Of a stretch of DNA of 64,000 nucleotides, positions 53,835-62,848 are shown in pieces. How positions within the stretch are numbered: position 1 is the first letter of the stretch; every line of letters starts with the position of its first letter. The notes beneath the pieces were generated by a model that did not search any database, was not told the origin of the DNA, and saw only the letters and a program-made list of their open reading frames with translations. The translations under genes were made by a program, and so were the position numbers. The stretch spans positions 2,232,001 through 2,296,000 of the forward strand of contig NZ_OZ241975.1 of NCBI RefSeq assembly GCF_965204195.1, given 5' to 3'. Origin of the DNA: Poriferisodalis sp965204195 (lineage in GTDB: Bacteria > Actinomycetota > Acidimicrobiia > Acidimicrobiales > Poriferisodalaceae).

Positions 53835-54656
53835 TCACAGCGTGACAGTGGTGAGGTCGTCGCCGATGACGACCTCGCCGTCGAAGTGTGCCGCTGCCAG
53901 ATCGACCCACTCGGGGTACTGCTCGGGGGTGGGCGCGGGAACCATGTGCGTCAGCACCAGCCGCTTCACGCCGACCCTGGCCGCGGTCTGTGCCGCTTCG
54001 ACGACATCGGAGTGGTAGTCGAGGATGTCCTGCGCCATCGGGTTGGGGCTCAGCCCGATGAGGTCCTTGCGGATGACGGTCTGCACGTAGGCATCGGCAC
54101 CGGCGGCGAGTTGGTCGACGCCGTCGCAGGGGATGGTGTCTCCGACGATCGCGGCGACCGCGCCGTCGTGGGAGAGGCGGTAGCCGAGCGTGGGCCGCAC
54201 GGGCGCATGCACGGTTGCCGCTGTGCTGATGCTCACATCGTTGATCTCGAACGTCGCGCCCGGCTCAAGTTCAGTCACCGAGACCTGCGGTTCGTTGACG
54301 AGCACGTCGTGGTGGGCGATGCGGTAGCCGATGTCGGCTTCGAGCGCGCCGAGCTGCCGTTCGACGAACTGTGCTGTGCCCGGCGGTCCGTACACCTGCA
54401 GCGTGGCGTTGCCCTGACCCAGGACCCAGTGGGTCGTGATCACGTCGTTCAGCGCGCACACGTGGTCGCTGTGCAGGTGGGTGATCAGCACGGCGCTGAG
54501 AAAGACGGGCAGCGAGCCGGCGCCCGCCATGCGCATCACGACGCCTCGGCCGGCGTCGATGAGGATGTGGGTGTCGCCGGCCTTGACAAGCGTGGACGGT
54601 CCAGCCCGGTTGGCGTCAGGCAGCGGAGAGCCGGTTCCGGTCAGCACGATGTCCAT
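53835..54656 (-). CDS. MBL-fold metallo-hydrolase (RNase Z/arylsulfatase-like)
   Basis: 273 residues starting MDIVLTGTGSPLPDANRAGPS, the opening typical of RNase Z-type and CmlA-like beta-lactamase-fold enzymes. The zinc motif is ITHLHSDHVCALND. Further ligands are in ATVHAPVRPTLGYRL, AIVGDT and LVLTHMVPAP. It has an AGGGGAG ribosome-binding site and a TATACA hexamer about 22 nt before the start. It is the probable first gene of the sulfatase operon (49 nt before the sulfatase ATG). Activity on phosphodiester, sulfate ester or lactone bonds is possible. Confidence 0.85.
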   Translation of the reverse strand: MDIVLTGTGSPLPDANRAGPSTLVKAGDTHILIDAGRGVVMRMAGAGSLPVFLSAVLITHLHSDHVCALNDVITTHWVLGQGNATLQVYGPPGTAQFVERQLGALEADIGYRIAHHDVLVNEPQVSVTELEPGATFEINDVSISTAATVHAPVRPTLGYRLSHDGAVAAIVGDTIPCDGVDQLAAGADAYVQTVIRKDLIGLSPNPMAQDILDYHSDVVEAAQTAARVGVKRLVLTHMVPAPTPEQYPEWVDLAAAHFDGEVVIGDDLTTVTL

Positions 54657-54818
54657 GACACTCCCCTGACGGCCCTGTATATCCAGCCAAGCCTCGGCGG
54701 ATCGGCGGGCACCCTAGCATTCTTTTGCCAGTTTTTCTGACAATATCTCGTAAGCGTTGCGGACGGGGCCTCGCTGTATGGTCCGCTCACGTCCTACCCG
54801 CACGCGAAGGCAGGCTGC

Positions 54819-57161
54819 ATGCGACAACCTCGCCGCCAGCGCCGCTTCGCCGTCGCACTGGTCGCCTTGGCACTCGTTGCAGCCGGCTGCACCGATGCCG
54901 GCGACGACGGCGCTCTCCCGGCCGCAGCGCCCACGGCCAACACGGCCCCATCCGCCCCAACAGCGGCAACCACGACGACAGCGGCCACGACTCTCGCTGG
55001 CGACGCAGCCCCCGCTGCCACGGCTCCCGACTCGACGCCCCAAGATGGCGTCGAAACCGATCCGCGCGACGCCTATTTCGCCCTCGATCGCGTGCTCGAC
55101 ATCAGCATCGAGATCGATGTCGAGGACTGGGACACGTTGCGCCACCAGACCCGCACGCTCGGGGACGTGTTCGCAGAAATCGAGGAATACGGTCTCTCGC
55201 GGCCCTTCGCCAGCATCTACACCTGGTTCAGCGCCACGGTGACCGTCGACGGCCAGACGCACGCCGACGTGGGCGTGCGCAAGAAGGGTTTCGTCGGCTC
55301 GCAGAGTTCCACCAAGCCGTCCCTGAAGCTCCGGTTCGACAAGTACGTCGACGGCCAGTCCCTTCCGGGAGACATGAACCGGATGACGCTGAACAACAGC
55401 GTCCAGGACCCCTCGATGATCAACACCTGCATGTCGTACCGGATGTTCGCTGCGGCCGGCAGCCCCGCACCGCGCTGCAACTTCGCGACCGTGTCAGTGA
55501 ACGGCACCGATCTGGGGCTGTACGTGCACGTGGAGGAGTTCAAGGCCCCGTTCCTGTCGCACCATTTCGGGAACGCCGACGGCAACCTGTACGAAGGCAC
55601 GGTCAGCGACTTCACGCTGGAGTTCCGCGGCACGTTCGAGAAGAAGACCAACGAGGATGCCGACGACTGGTCCGACATCGACGCCGTGGTCGCCGCCTTG
55701 AGCGACCCTTCCGACGCCGGATTGACGGCGCTGGAGTCGATCGTAGACCTCGACCGGTTCCTCTCGTTCTGGGCGGCGGAAGTGCTGGTGGGTCACTGGG
55801 ACGGCTACGCCGGCGACCGGAACAACTACTGGTTCTACCGGGTGCCCGGCGACCGGTTCGTGTTCCTGCCGTGGGGTACCGACGGCACGTTCCACCTCTC
55901 CGACGACCCCAATCCCTTCGACAACATCTCCGACCCGCCGCCGTCAGTGCTGGCGCTCACTGCGATTCCCAACCGCCTGTACAACCACCCTGACTGGCGG
56001 GCGAAATACGTTGCCCGACTGAAGCAGATCCTGGACGACGCCTGGGACGAAAGCGAGCTGCTGGCTGCGGTCGACGCGATGGCTGCCATCGTGCAGCAAC
56101 ATGCCCTCCCCGCCGAGGCCAGGGCGGCCGAAGCCGACACCGAGCGAGTGCGGACGTTCATCGGCAAGCGTCGAGACGAGATCCTGGCGGACCTCTCGCC
56201 AGAGCCACCCGAATGGCCCGAGCCCGAGGTTTCCGCGCCATCCGCCGCGGGTTCAGGAACCCTCGAAATCACCTTCGAGACGACCTGGGGAAGCAGCTCG
56301 AGTCCCAACCCGCTCGGGCAGGGAACGGTCCACAGCCTGCTGCTGAACGGCACCCCTGAATCGATCGAACGCATCGGGGTCTTCGCCGGTCACGCCAATC
56401 CCGAGGAGCGTGTCCTGCTTCCGAGCGTCGACGTGCCCGCTTCCATCATCGTCGCTGGGCTTGGTCCCGACGGCTCGGTCAACGGAATGTCGCTGGTCGT
56501 CGACCCCCGCGAAATCGCGGCGGGCAGAACGCTGGTCATCGGCGTGGACGCCATCGCCGGAGGAATCTGGTCGATCCCGCCGGGCGCGTCGTCGCCGGAG
56601 AGCTTCTCGCCCTTCACCGAGGGTGCGCTGGAACTGTCAAGCGGCGGGACGACTGCCGGCGCGGTGATCGCCGGCGCCTTCTCGGGGGCCTACGGATGGT
56701 CCCCACCGACATCCGGCGACGCCGACCCAAGTGCACAGGGCGCCGACAGCTCGGAGACCCCGCTTGATGTCGGACTGGTCATCAATGAGGTGGCCGCCAA
56801 GGGCGACCCGCTCGACTGGTTCGAGCTGCACAACGCGTCGCGAGTGCCGATAGCGCTCGATGGCTTCGAGATGGCTGACGATCTCACCGATGTCGGCAAG
56901 CGAGTGCCCTTCCCGGCCGGCACCGTCATTCAGCCGGGCGCATACATGCAGTTCAGCCTCGACAAGGACGGTTGGCCCGGCTTCGCGCTCGGGAGCGACG
57001 AGGAACTGGGCATCTGGCTGCTGGACGGCACGCTCGTTGCCAGCGTCGACTGGGACGATGGCCAGTCCGGCGCGGGCCAGAGCTATGCCCGTGTGCCCGA
57101 TGTCACCGGCGGGTTCGCGACGGTCGACACCCCCACTCCAGGGGCCGCCAACCAGCCGTGA
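54819..57161 (+). CDS. CotH-type lipoprotein with C-terminal lamin-tail (LTD) domain
   Basis: 780 residues. A signal peptide with VAAGC gives lipid-anchored Cys24, followed by a Thr/Ala-rich linker to about residue 75. The CotH kinase-like domain covers about 80-470: LDISIEIDVEDWDTLR, ADVGVRKKGFVGSQSSTKPSLKLRFDKY, FLSFWAAEVLVGHWDGYAGDRNNYWFYR and FVFLPWGTDGTF, with conserved Lys, Asn and Asp residues of that family. About 645-780 is an LTD domain (LVINEVAAKGDPLDWFELHNAS ... LDGFEMADD). CotH proteins are atypical secreted kinases. The combination points to a surface protein, perhaps modifying or binding extracellular material. Confidence 0.88.
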   Translation: MRQPRRQRRFAVALVALALVAAGCTDAGDDGALPAAAPTANTAPSAPTAATTTTAATTLAGDAAPAATAPDSTPQDGVETDPRDAYFALDRVLDISIEIDVEDWDTLRHQTRTLGDVFAEIEEYGLSRPFASIYTWFSATVTVDGQTHADVGVRKKGFVGSQSSTKPSLKLRFDKYVDGQSLPGDMNRMTLNNSVQDPSMINTCMSYRMFAAAGSPAPRCNFATVSVNGTDLGLYVHVEEFKAPFLSHHFGNADGNLYEGTVSDFTLEFRGTFEKKTNEDADDWSDIDAVVAALSDPSDAGLTALESIVDLDRFLSFWAAEVLVGHWDGYAGDRNNYWFYRVPGDRFVFLPWGTDGTFHLSDDPNPFDNISDPPPSVLALTAIPNRLYNHPDWRAKYVARLKQILDDAWDESELLAAVDAMAAIVQQHALPAEARAAEADTERVRTFIGKRRDEILADLSPEPPEWPEPEVSAPSAAGSGTLEITFETTWGSSSSPNPLGQGTVHSLLLNGTPESIERIGVFAGHANPEERVLLPSVDVPASIIVAGLGPDGSVNGMSLVVDPREIAAGRTLVIGVDAIAGGIWSIPPGASSPESFSPFTEGALELSSGGTTAGAVIAGAFSGAYGWSPPTSGDADPSAQGADSSETPLDVGLVINEVAAKGDPLDWFELHNASRVPIALDGFEMADDLTDVGKRVPFPAGTVIQPGAYMQFSLDKDGWPGFALGSDEELGIWLLDGTLVASVDWDDGQSGAGQSYARVPDVTGGFATVDTPTPGAANQP

Positions 57162-57238
57162 CATGCAGGCACCCAGTTGCACCTGTGGGGATGACGCCAT
57201 AGTGGAGAGCTAGGTGCCACGGCAGCGGCTAGGGCCGC

Positions 57239-57664
57239 CTAGGCCGGCGTGTGCTCAAACGGCAGATCTTGGTACAGGTACTGGGTGACGGTGATGCGCA
57301 GCACGACGCCGGAATCGCCACGTTCCGGGAACGGTTTGCCCGTGTACTTGTGGCTCAGCGCGTCCAGAGCGGCCATGTCGGCATCAGGCTCCACCACGCA
57401 GGTGCCACGCATCTGCAGCTCCTCATAGGGGTTGTCGATGTCGACGATGGAGATGGCAACCCGGGGATCACGCAACACGTTCTGCGTCTTGAGCGAGTCC
57501 CCGCCCGTGGCGATGATCACCGTGGAAGGGTCGACGAGCTCGATCCAGACCGGGTCGAGTTTGGGCGATCCATTGGCCCGGATGGTTGCGAGGTGTGCGA
57601 AGTTCGGCCTGCGTACGAGGTTCTGGGCTTCAGCGCTCATGACCTTCGGAGTCGGCGTCGTCAT
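57239..57664 (-). CDS. PPOX-class F420-dependent protein
   Basis: 141 residues. It has the split beta-barrel pattern of the pyridoxamine 5'-phosphate oxidase-like F420 family: NFAHLATIRANGSPKLDPVWIEL, then SLKTQNVLRDPRVAISIVDIDNPYEELQMRGTCVV, and a C-terminal FPERGDSGVVLRITVTQY. Members bind F420 and reduce or protect unsaturated substrates. It stands alone on the minus strand. Confidence 0.9.
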   Translation of the reverse strand: MTTPTPKVMSAEAQNLVRRPNFAHLATIRANGSPKLDPVWIELVDPSTVIIATGGDSLKTQNVLRDPRVAISIVDIDNPYEELQMRGTCVVEPDADMAALDALSHKYTGKPFPERGDSGVVLRITVTQYLYQDLPFEHTPA

Positions 57665-57770
57665 GGAATCCCTCGCTTCGTGATCTGGCCATCGTGCCGA
57701 CGCTCACCGTAAGCGCGTGAGCGATTACCCCGCGCCTGCTCGCAAAGGAATCTCTGGGTGATCCCTTCAA

Positions 57771-58283
57771 CTACTCGACGACGAGCGCTGACTCAATGCA
57801 TGCATCGCCCAGCTGGCGACGGCCGTCGAGGAAAGCGAGCTCGACGATGAACGAGAAACCGACAAGCTCACCCCCGCCGTGCATGACGAGCTGAGCCGAC
57901 GCTGCGGCAGTCCCGCCGGTGGCCAGCACGTCGTCCACGATCAGTACGCGTGCCCCAGCCGCAATCGCATCGGTGTGCACTTCCAGGCGCTCTGCGCCGT
58001 ACTCCAGTTCGTAGTCGGCACCCAGCGTCGGCCGTGGCAGCTTCCCCGGCTTGCGCAGCGGCACAAACCCGGCATCCAGCCGGTCCGCCGCTATCCCGCC
58101 GATAACGAAGCCCCGGGCCTCCGGTGCAGCCACAAGCTCAACACCCTGGTCCTCAAACGGCTCCACCAGCTCAGTCACGCACGCCGCCAAGCCGTCCGGA
58201 TCCCCCAGCAAAGGCGTGATGTCCTTGAACACCACCCCCGCCCGAGGAAACCCCGGAACATCCCGAATCAACGACCGCCACAT
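57771..58283 (-). CDS. apt: Adenine phosphoribosyltransferase
   Basis: 170 residues, the standard length. The start MWRSLIRDVPGFPRAGVVFKDITPLLGDPDGL is diagnostic of APRT. PEARGFVIGG and the PRPP-binding motif VLIVDDVLATGGTAAA are intact. It salvages adenine to AMP with phosphoribosyl pyrophosphate. It is one of the few housekeeping genes in this window and lies 36 nt before the GcvT-like gene on the same strand. Confidence 0.95.
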   Translation of the reverse strand: MWRSLIRDVPGFPRAGVVFKDITPLLGDPDGLAACVTELVEPFEDQGVELVAAPEARGFVIGGIAADRLDAGFVPLRKPGKLPRPTLGADYELEYGAERLEVHTDAIAAGARVLIVDDVLATGGTAAASAQLVMHGGGELVGFSFIVELAFLDGRRQLGDACIESALVVE

Positions 58284-58319
58284 AGCTGTCTGCTCCTCAG
58301 GGTGTCCGGTAACTTGCCG

Positions 58320-59519
58320 TCAACGGCGGTTGGGGATGTCGACTAGGTGGCCCCTGGGGATGAGGCGGTCGGGGTCGTACATCGGGAGCGTGCAGAGTTC
58401 GCCGCGCAGCTTCCGGCCCTCGAAAGACTCAACGTCGAGCAGGGTGCCTGGTCCGTTGGTGGGGTCCTCCATGCGAGCGATGGCAACGCCGCACTGCTGG
58501 TAGGGCGACCATGCGGTGGAAGTCACTTGGCCGAGGGCGACGCCATCGCGGCTGAGGGTGCGGCCGAGCTGGGCTATGCCGCCTTCGGTGCGCATCCCCC
58601 AGGTGCGGCAGCGCTGATCGGCCCGCTCCAGCGCCTCCTTGCCAATGAAGTCCTCCTTGTCGAGGTCGACGAAACGGCCGAGACCCGCCTCGAACGGGGT
58701 CACCGTGCGGTCGAAATCAGCCCCGGCATTGAGCAATCCGGCTTCGATCCGGCGGGCTCGGAACACTTGGGCCGAGGTGATGATCATGCCGAACCGCTGG
58801 CCCACCTCGAGAATGCGATCCCCTACCGCCTCGCTGTCAATCTCGGGGCCGAGGTAGAACTCCCATCCGAGTTCGTTCGTGAACCCCGAGCGGGTGATCA
58901 CGAGCGGCTGGCCAGCAATCGACACTTCGGCAATATCGAAATAGCGGAACGGCTCGGGCGGCTCACCGTCCACGACCGCAGCGAGCACATCCAGCGAGCG
59001 AGGCCCCTGCACCTGGCTGACCCACACGTCAGGGTCACGCACCTCCACATCGAGGTCAGCAGCGTGGGCCCGATACCAGCCGTATAGGTCGCCGTTGGCT
59101 TGGGCCATCCAGAACCGGTCGGGGGCCAGTCGCAGCAACACGCCGTCATTGATGATGCCGCCGTCGTCGTAGCAGGCGAATTGGTAGCTGCACCTACCTA
59201 CGCGCACCTTCGATATATCCCTCGGGAAGATCCGATTCGCCAGCCGCTCGGCATCAGGCCCGACCAGCTCGATGGGCAGCTCGCCGGTGTGCCGCAAGAT
59301 CACTTCCCGGCGCACCTTCCAGTACATCTCGGTTGCCGACACGTCGGCGAAACGCACCGGTGTCAGTCGCCCGTTGTAGATCTGGTACTCGGGATCGTGC
59401 GCCAATTCCTGGTACATCAGCGGGTGCGGCACCATGGACATGCCGAGCTCGCTCGGGGGTACGCCCTCGGTCGACAGTGCCTTCGCCACGTACCTCAACG
59501 GCGACCTCGTCACCGCCAC
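58320..59519 (-). CDS. GcvT/DmdA-type folate-dependent aminomethyl- or demethyl-transferase
   Basis: 399 residues from GTG 59519, or 373 from ATG 59441. The longer start keeps RSPLRYVAKALSTEGV, which resembles the opening of DmdA-like proteins. The glycine-cleavage T-protein folate-binding domain is evident: PIELVGPDAERLANRIFPRDIS, CSYQFACYDDGGIINDGVLLRLAPDRFWM, VSQVQGPRSLDVLAAVV, RSGFTNELGWEFYL and RARRIEAGLLNAGADFDRTVTPFEAGLGRFVDL. The family transfers a methyl or methylene group from sarcosine, dimethylglycine or dimethylsulfoniopropionate to tetrahydrofolate. The substrate is not defined by the sequence. Confidence 0.88.
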   Translation of the reverse strand: MAVTRSPLRYVAKALSTEGVPPSELGMSMVPHPLMYQELAHDPEYQIYNGRLTPVRFADVSATEMYWKVRREVILRHTGELPIELVGPDAERLANRIFPRDISKVRVGRCSYQFACYDDGGIINDGVLLRLAPDRFWMAQANGDLYGWYRAHAADLDVEVRDPDVWVSQVQGPRSLDVLAAVVDGEPPEPFRYFDIAEVSIAGQPLVITRSGFTNELGWEFYLGPEIDSEAVGDRILEVGQRFGMIITSAQVFRARRIEAGLLNAGADFDRTVTPFEAGLGRFVDLDKEDFIGKEALERADQRCRTWGMRTEGGIAQLGRTLSRDGVALGQVTSTAWSPYQQCGVAIARMEDPTNGPGTLLDVESFEGRKLRGELCTLPMYDPDRLIPRGHLVDIPNRR

Positions 59520-59606
59520 AGCATGCGCGACGGCGCGCCTTCAGACAACAAAACGCGCTGCACCATCCTCAGACATCGGGGCCGATGGCCCTGCCGCAAT
59601 CGTGGA

Positions 59607-60026
59607 TCAGTTGCGGACGAGGCGGAAGACGGGGATCTCGCGGCCGTGTTCGGTGGCGCTCTTCTCGTAGTCGGCGAACTGCGGCATCAGCGCCGCCTGG
59701 GCGTCAAACAGCCGCTTGCGCTCGTCACCCTCGGTGAGGTGCGCCGTGGCCTTCCACGTGTCAGTGCCCACTTCGACAGTGACCGTCGGGTTCGCGACCA
59801 GGTTGTAGTACCAGTTCGGGTTGGTCGGGGCGCCGCCCTTGGAGGCGATGATCACGATGTCGTCGCCGGCGGTCGAGTACACGAGCGGCGAGCACAGCTC
59901 GCGGCCGGTCTTGGCCCCGGTCATCGTCACGAGGATCATCGGCGCACCCTTGAGCCAGCCGCTGCAATTGCCCTCGTTCTCTCGGAACTCCTTGATCACG
60001 GGTTCGTTCATCTTCAGAAAGTCCAT
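59607..60026 (-). CDS. Ddn-like F420-dependent nitroreductase (deazaflavin family)
   Basis: 139 residues. It has the Ddn/FDOR-A pattern: ILVTMTGAKTGRELCSPLVYSTAGDDIVIIASKGGAPTNPNWYYNLVANPTVTVEVG and a C-terminal RKRLFDAQAALMPQFADYEKSA. The KGGAPTNPNWYYNL stretch is the F420-binding loop of mycobacterial Ddn homologues. It is consistent with an F420-producing organism. The gene is a single transcription unit. Confidence 0.92.
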   Translation of the reverse strand: MDFLKMNEPVIKEFRENEGNCSGWLKGAPMILVTMTGAKTGRELCSPLVYSTAGDDIVIIASKGGAPTNPNWYYNLVANPTVTVEVGTDTWKATAHLTEGDERKRLFDAQAALMPQFADYEKSATEHGREIPVFRLVRN

Positions 60027-60126
60027 TAGGGGCTCCTGCCTGTCGGGTGAGCTGCGCCGAAGCGCCGGGCGCGAACGCTACCGCCGCGACTGCCGATCAA
60101 TCCGGGTTGTGTCGAGTGAAGCGGTC

Positions 60127-61014
60127 TCAACCAGCGTCGCCGTTCGAGGCGATCACGTCCTGCATCTCGCGGGCATGGCGCAGCCACAGCCCGCCTCCGT
60201 TATACGGGCGGGGGTCGTAGGAGCTGTGGCCGAGCAGACGTTGTACTCGCTCGCTCTGGCCAGCGAGCTCTCCCAGGCTGAAATCCATCGGGCTTGCCTC
60301 TTCGGGCGTCAGCCAGCCGGCGACGAAGCTGACGTGGAAGGCCCGGCGCCACTGGTCGGCTGTCTGGTTGGCGCCACCCCCGTGCAGCACGTACCCCGAG
60401 TAGACCAGCGCGTCGCCAGGCCCGAGCTCGGCCGGCACCGATTCACGCTCTTCGTAGCGAGCCAGCTCGTTCTGGCGGTGGCTGCCCGGCACCACCCGGG
60501 TCGCACCCAACTCCTCGGTGACCTCTTCCAAGCCGATCATGGCGCTGACGGTCACCTCGGGCGAATCGGGCCAGGTGGCCTTGACAAATGCCCACCAGTT
60601 GTTTGCGTCGCGGTGCAGCATCTGCGCCGTTTCGCCCGGACCGATGTACATCACCTGCGCCGTGTTCAGCCAGTACGAACCGCAGATCGGCAGCAGCACG
60701 GCATCGGCGATTTGCGCGTACAGCTCGTTGTCGAGGACGTCGAAGAATGCCGGAGTCAGCCGGGCCAGGCTCGAGAAGCGGATCGTGTTGGCGCCAACGA
60801 AGCGCTTCCCGTCATCGCCGAGGCCCTGAGTAGCACCGCCCGGCTCGATGCCATGGGCGAATTCGTCCGCAGCAGCACGCATCTGGGCGATGGTGTCGGC
60901 GCCGAACATCCCCTCGACGATGACCCCGCCGTCCTCCCGCATCGCCTCAAGAATCGGCTCCAGCCCCGCCGAGGCCGGAGTCCTCTGCAACGAACGAACG
61001 GCGGTCTTGCTCAT
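60127..61014 (-). CDS. Phytanoyl-CoA dioxygenase (PhyH) family oxygenase
   Basis: 295 residues from ATG 61014. The iron triad is MLHRDANNWW (His and Asp) and YVLHGGGANQ (distal His), with RRAFHVSFVAGWL supplying the 2-oxoglutarate-binding Arg. Other family segments are EELGATRVVPGSHRQ and ALVYSGYVLHGG. It has a different surrounding from the PhyH protein at 5806 and shares only the family motifs. Substrate unknown; it is encoded divergently from an acetyltransferase gene. Confidence 0.92.
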   Translation of the reverse strand: MSKTAVRSLQRTPASAGLEPILEAMREDGGVIVEGMFGADTIAQMRAAADEFAHGIEPGGATQGLGDDGKRFVGANTIRFSSLARLTPAFFDVLDNELYAQIADAVLLPICGSYWLNTAQVMYIGPGETAQMLHRDANNWWAFVKATWPDSPEVTVSAMIGLEEVTEELGATRVVPGSHRQNELARYEERESVPAELGPGDALVYSGYVLHGGGANQTADQWRRAFHVSFVAGWLTPEEASPMDFSLGELAGQSERVQRLLGHSSYDPRPYNGGGLWLRHAREMQDVIASNGDAG

Positions 61015-61181
61015 GGCAGCACGTCTCGGCATCCGGGCCCGCCCATCGGGCCGTCTGCCCAGAAACTACCCCGCGACCCGCAAATCAGCGAGACTGCGGC
61101 GCTCCCTCGGGCCGGGCTTTGCCGCAGGGCTAGCGTCCAGTGTCGAGGCATCGGCGGAGATGCACAGTCCTGGGGGCATCG

Positions 61182-61814
61182 ATGGAACTCGTCACCGTGG
61201 ATCGGGAGCGGGCGGCACAGTTCACCGCCGAAGTTGTTGAGCTGGCTCACGCGACCGGTCCCTCGACCTACGACTACCAATTCGGCTCGCGGGCCGTCTT
61301 CAACCGCCTGGTCGGCGACTCATGGCTCGCTGAAGGCACCCTCTTTGGCTACGACGAGACCACCGTCGCTCTCGACGGCGACGACCTGCTGGGCATCGAG
61401 ATCGGCTTCGCAGGCCCGGAATTCGAGCACCGCAAGAAGACACTGCGCCCGCTGTGGTCGCCAATCATCGAGGACGGCGTCGTCACCCATGACGAGCTTG
61501 CCGAGCTGGGACGGCGCACCTACCTCGCCGGTTATCTCAACGTGGTCATACCCGCAAGCGCCTACTACGTCCACGCGCTCTCGGTGCGGCCCGAACTGCA
61601 CGGCCAGGGCATCGGCGCAGCGCTCATGAAGGACGCCATCGATCGAGCTGCCGACGAGGGATACCGGGTCGTCCATCTCGACGTGCTGTCGGACAATCCC
61701 GCCGTCAAGTTCTACGAGGCATTCGGGTTCGAAGTGCTGGCCCAAACCGTCGCGCCCATCCCCCACAGCCACGGCGTGCCGATGGAACAGCGCATGTCGC
61801 TCGATCTGCGCTGA
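61182..61814 (+). CDS. GNAT-family N-acetyltransferase
   Basis: 210 residues from ATG 61182. The acetyl-CoA-binding motif A is LSVRPELHGQGIGAALMKDAIDRAADEG near residue 135, followed by VVHLDVLSDNPAVKFYEAFGFEVL (motif B). The N-terminal half (ATGPSTYDYQFGSRAVFNRLVGDSW ... LLGIEIGFAGPEFEHRK) is a variable acceptor region. The acceptor is not evident. Confidence 0.9.
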   Translation: MELVTVDRERAAQFTAEVVELAHATGPSTYDYQFGSRAVFNRLVGDSWLAEGTLFGYDETTVALDGDDLLGIEIGFAGPEFEHRKKTLRPLWSPIIEDGVVTHDELAELGRRTYLAGYLNVVIPASAYYVHALSVRPELHGQGIGAALMKDAIDRAADEGYRVVHLDVLSDNPAVKFYEAFGFEVLAQTVAPIPHSHGVPMEQRMSLDLR

Positions 61815-61875
61815 ACTGCACGCCGAATCCGATGCCGGTGCCCTGCGCTGGCCCCGACACAGCCGGAGACCACCC

Positions 61876-62838
61876 GTGACCGACTTCGTTCGCACCGACG
61901 ACGCCCACTTCGACGCGCTGACCGACTGGGACTACGAGCCCCGCTACCACCAGTGGAAAGACCTGCGTGTCCACTACGTCGACGAAGGTCCCGCCGACGG
62001 GCCGGTCATGCTGCTGCTGCACGGCATGCCGACCTGGGCATACCTGTACCGCACGATGATCCCCGGACTCGTCGACGCCGGCTACCGATGCATCGCCCCC
62101 GACCATCTCGGCTTCGGCCGCAGCGACAAGCCCACCGATCCGAACTGGTACTCGATCGCCCGCCATACCGAGGTGCTGAGCTCGCTCGTCAGCGGCCTGG
62201 ACCTGACAGACATCTCGGTGGTCTGCCAGGACTGGGGCGGCCCGATCGGCCTCGCCCAAGCAGCGATGATGCCCGACCGCTTCAGCCGCCTCGTCATCAT
62301 GAACACGTGGCTCCACCATCCGGAGTTCGACTACGACGAGAGCTTCCTGCAGTGGATCGACGCCTGGAAGCCGGGTGGCCGCTATGCGCACCCGCAGCCG
62401 AGCATCGGCCTCGTACCGCTGCTGGCTGGACGCATGGTGCGCTCACGCGATGTGGTGCCTGCGATCAAAGCGAGAGTCGAACCCGAACTCGAGGGCGAAG
62501 CAGCTCTGCGGTATGCGGGGTTCTCGGCGCCGTTCCGGGGCCTGCCCGAAGAGGGCTTCAACGGCGCCCGGTGGTTCCCGCTGTCCATCCCCGTCGGGAA
62601 CTACGACAGCGGCAACGGTGCCGGGCAGGCCCTGCATTACCGGGTGCTGCTGGGCTGGGACAAGGCCGCCCACTTCATCTGGGGCGCCCAAGACGAGGGC
62701 TTCGACGAGGATTGGGGCCGCACCTGGGCCGGCCAGATGAATGCGCCGATCGACGTGCTGGCAGACGCCGGTCACTTCCTGCAATTCACCCACGGTCCCG
62801 AGATCGTCGAGCACATCCTGCGACGCGCCAAGAATTAG
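61876..62838 (+). CDS. Haloalkane dehalogenase-like alpha/beta hydrolase
   Basis: 320 residues from GTG 61876. The oxyanion motif is LLLHGMPTW, the nucleophile VVCQDWGGPIG (D119, W120), and the C-terminal His lies in DAGHFLQFTHGPEIVE. HIRPDHLGFGRSDKP-like sequence matches haloalkane dehalogenases. Where DhlA has a Glu in HGEP, this protein has Met, so the substrate site may differ. It is paralogous to the protein at 50048 but not closely. It is tightly convergent (10 nt) with the TauD-type gene. Confidence 0.88.
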   Translation: MTDFVRTDDAHFDALTDWDYEPRYHQWKDLRVHYVDEGPADGPVMLLLHGMPTWAYLYRTMIPGLVDAGYRCIAPDHLGFGRSDKPTDPNWYSIARHTEVLSSLVSGLDLTDISVVCQDWGGPIGLAQAAMMPDRFSRLVIMNTWLHHPEFDYDESFLQWIDAWKPGGRYAHPQPSIGLVPLLAGRMVRSRDVVPAIKARVEPELEGEAALRYAGFSAPFRGLPEEGFNGARWFPLSIPVGNYDSGNGAGQALHYRVLLGWDKAAHFIWGAQDEGFDEDWGRTWAGQMNAPIDVLADAGHFLQFTHGPEIVEHILRRAKN

Positions 62839-62848
62839 ACAGCGCCGA

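Noticed and set aside
52256..53845. 529-residue plus-strand open frame
   Set aside because: Antisense of the arylsulfatase with intact CSPTR motif; low-complexity Val/Arg/His composition.
57229..57242. Small hairpin (CTAGG-gccg-CCTAG) at the end of the PPOX gene as a terminator
   Set aside because: Only a 5-bp stem without a U-tract; too weak to call.
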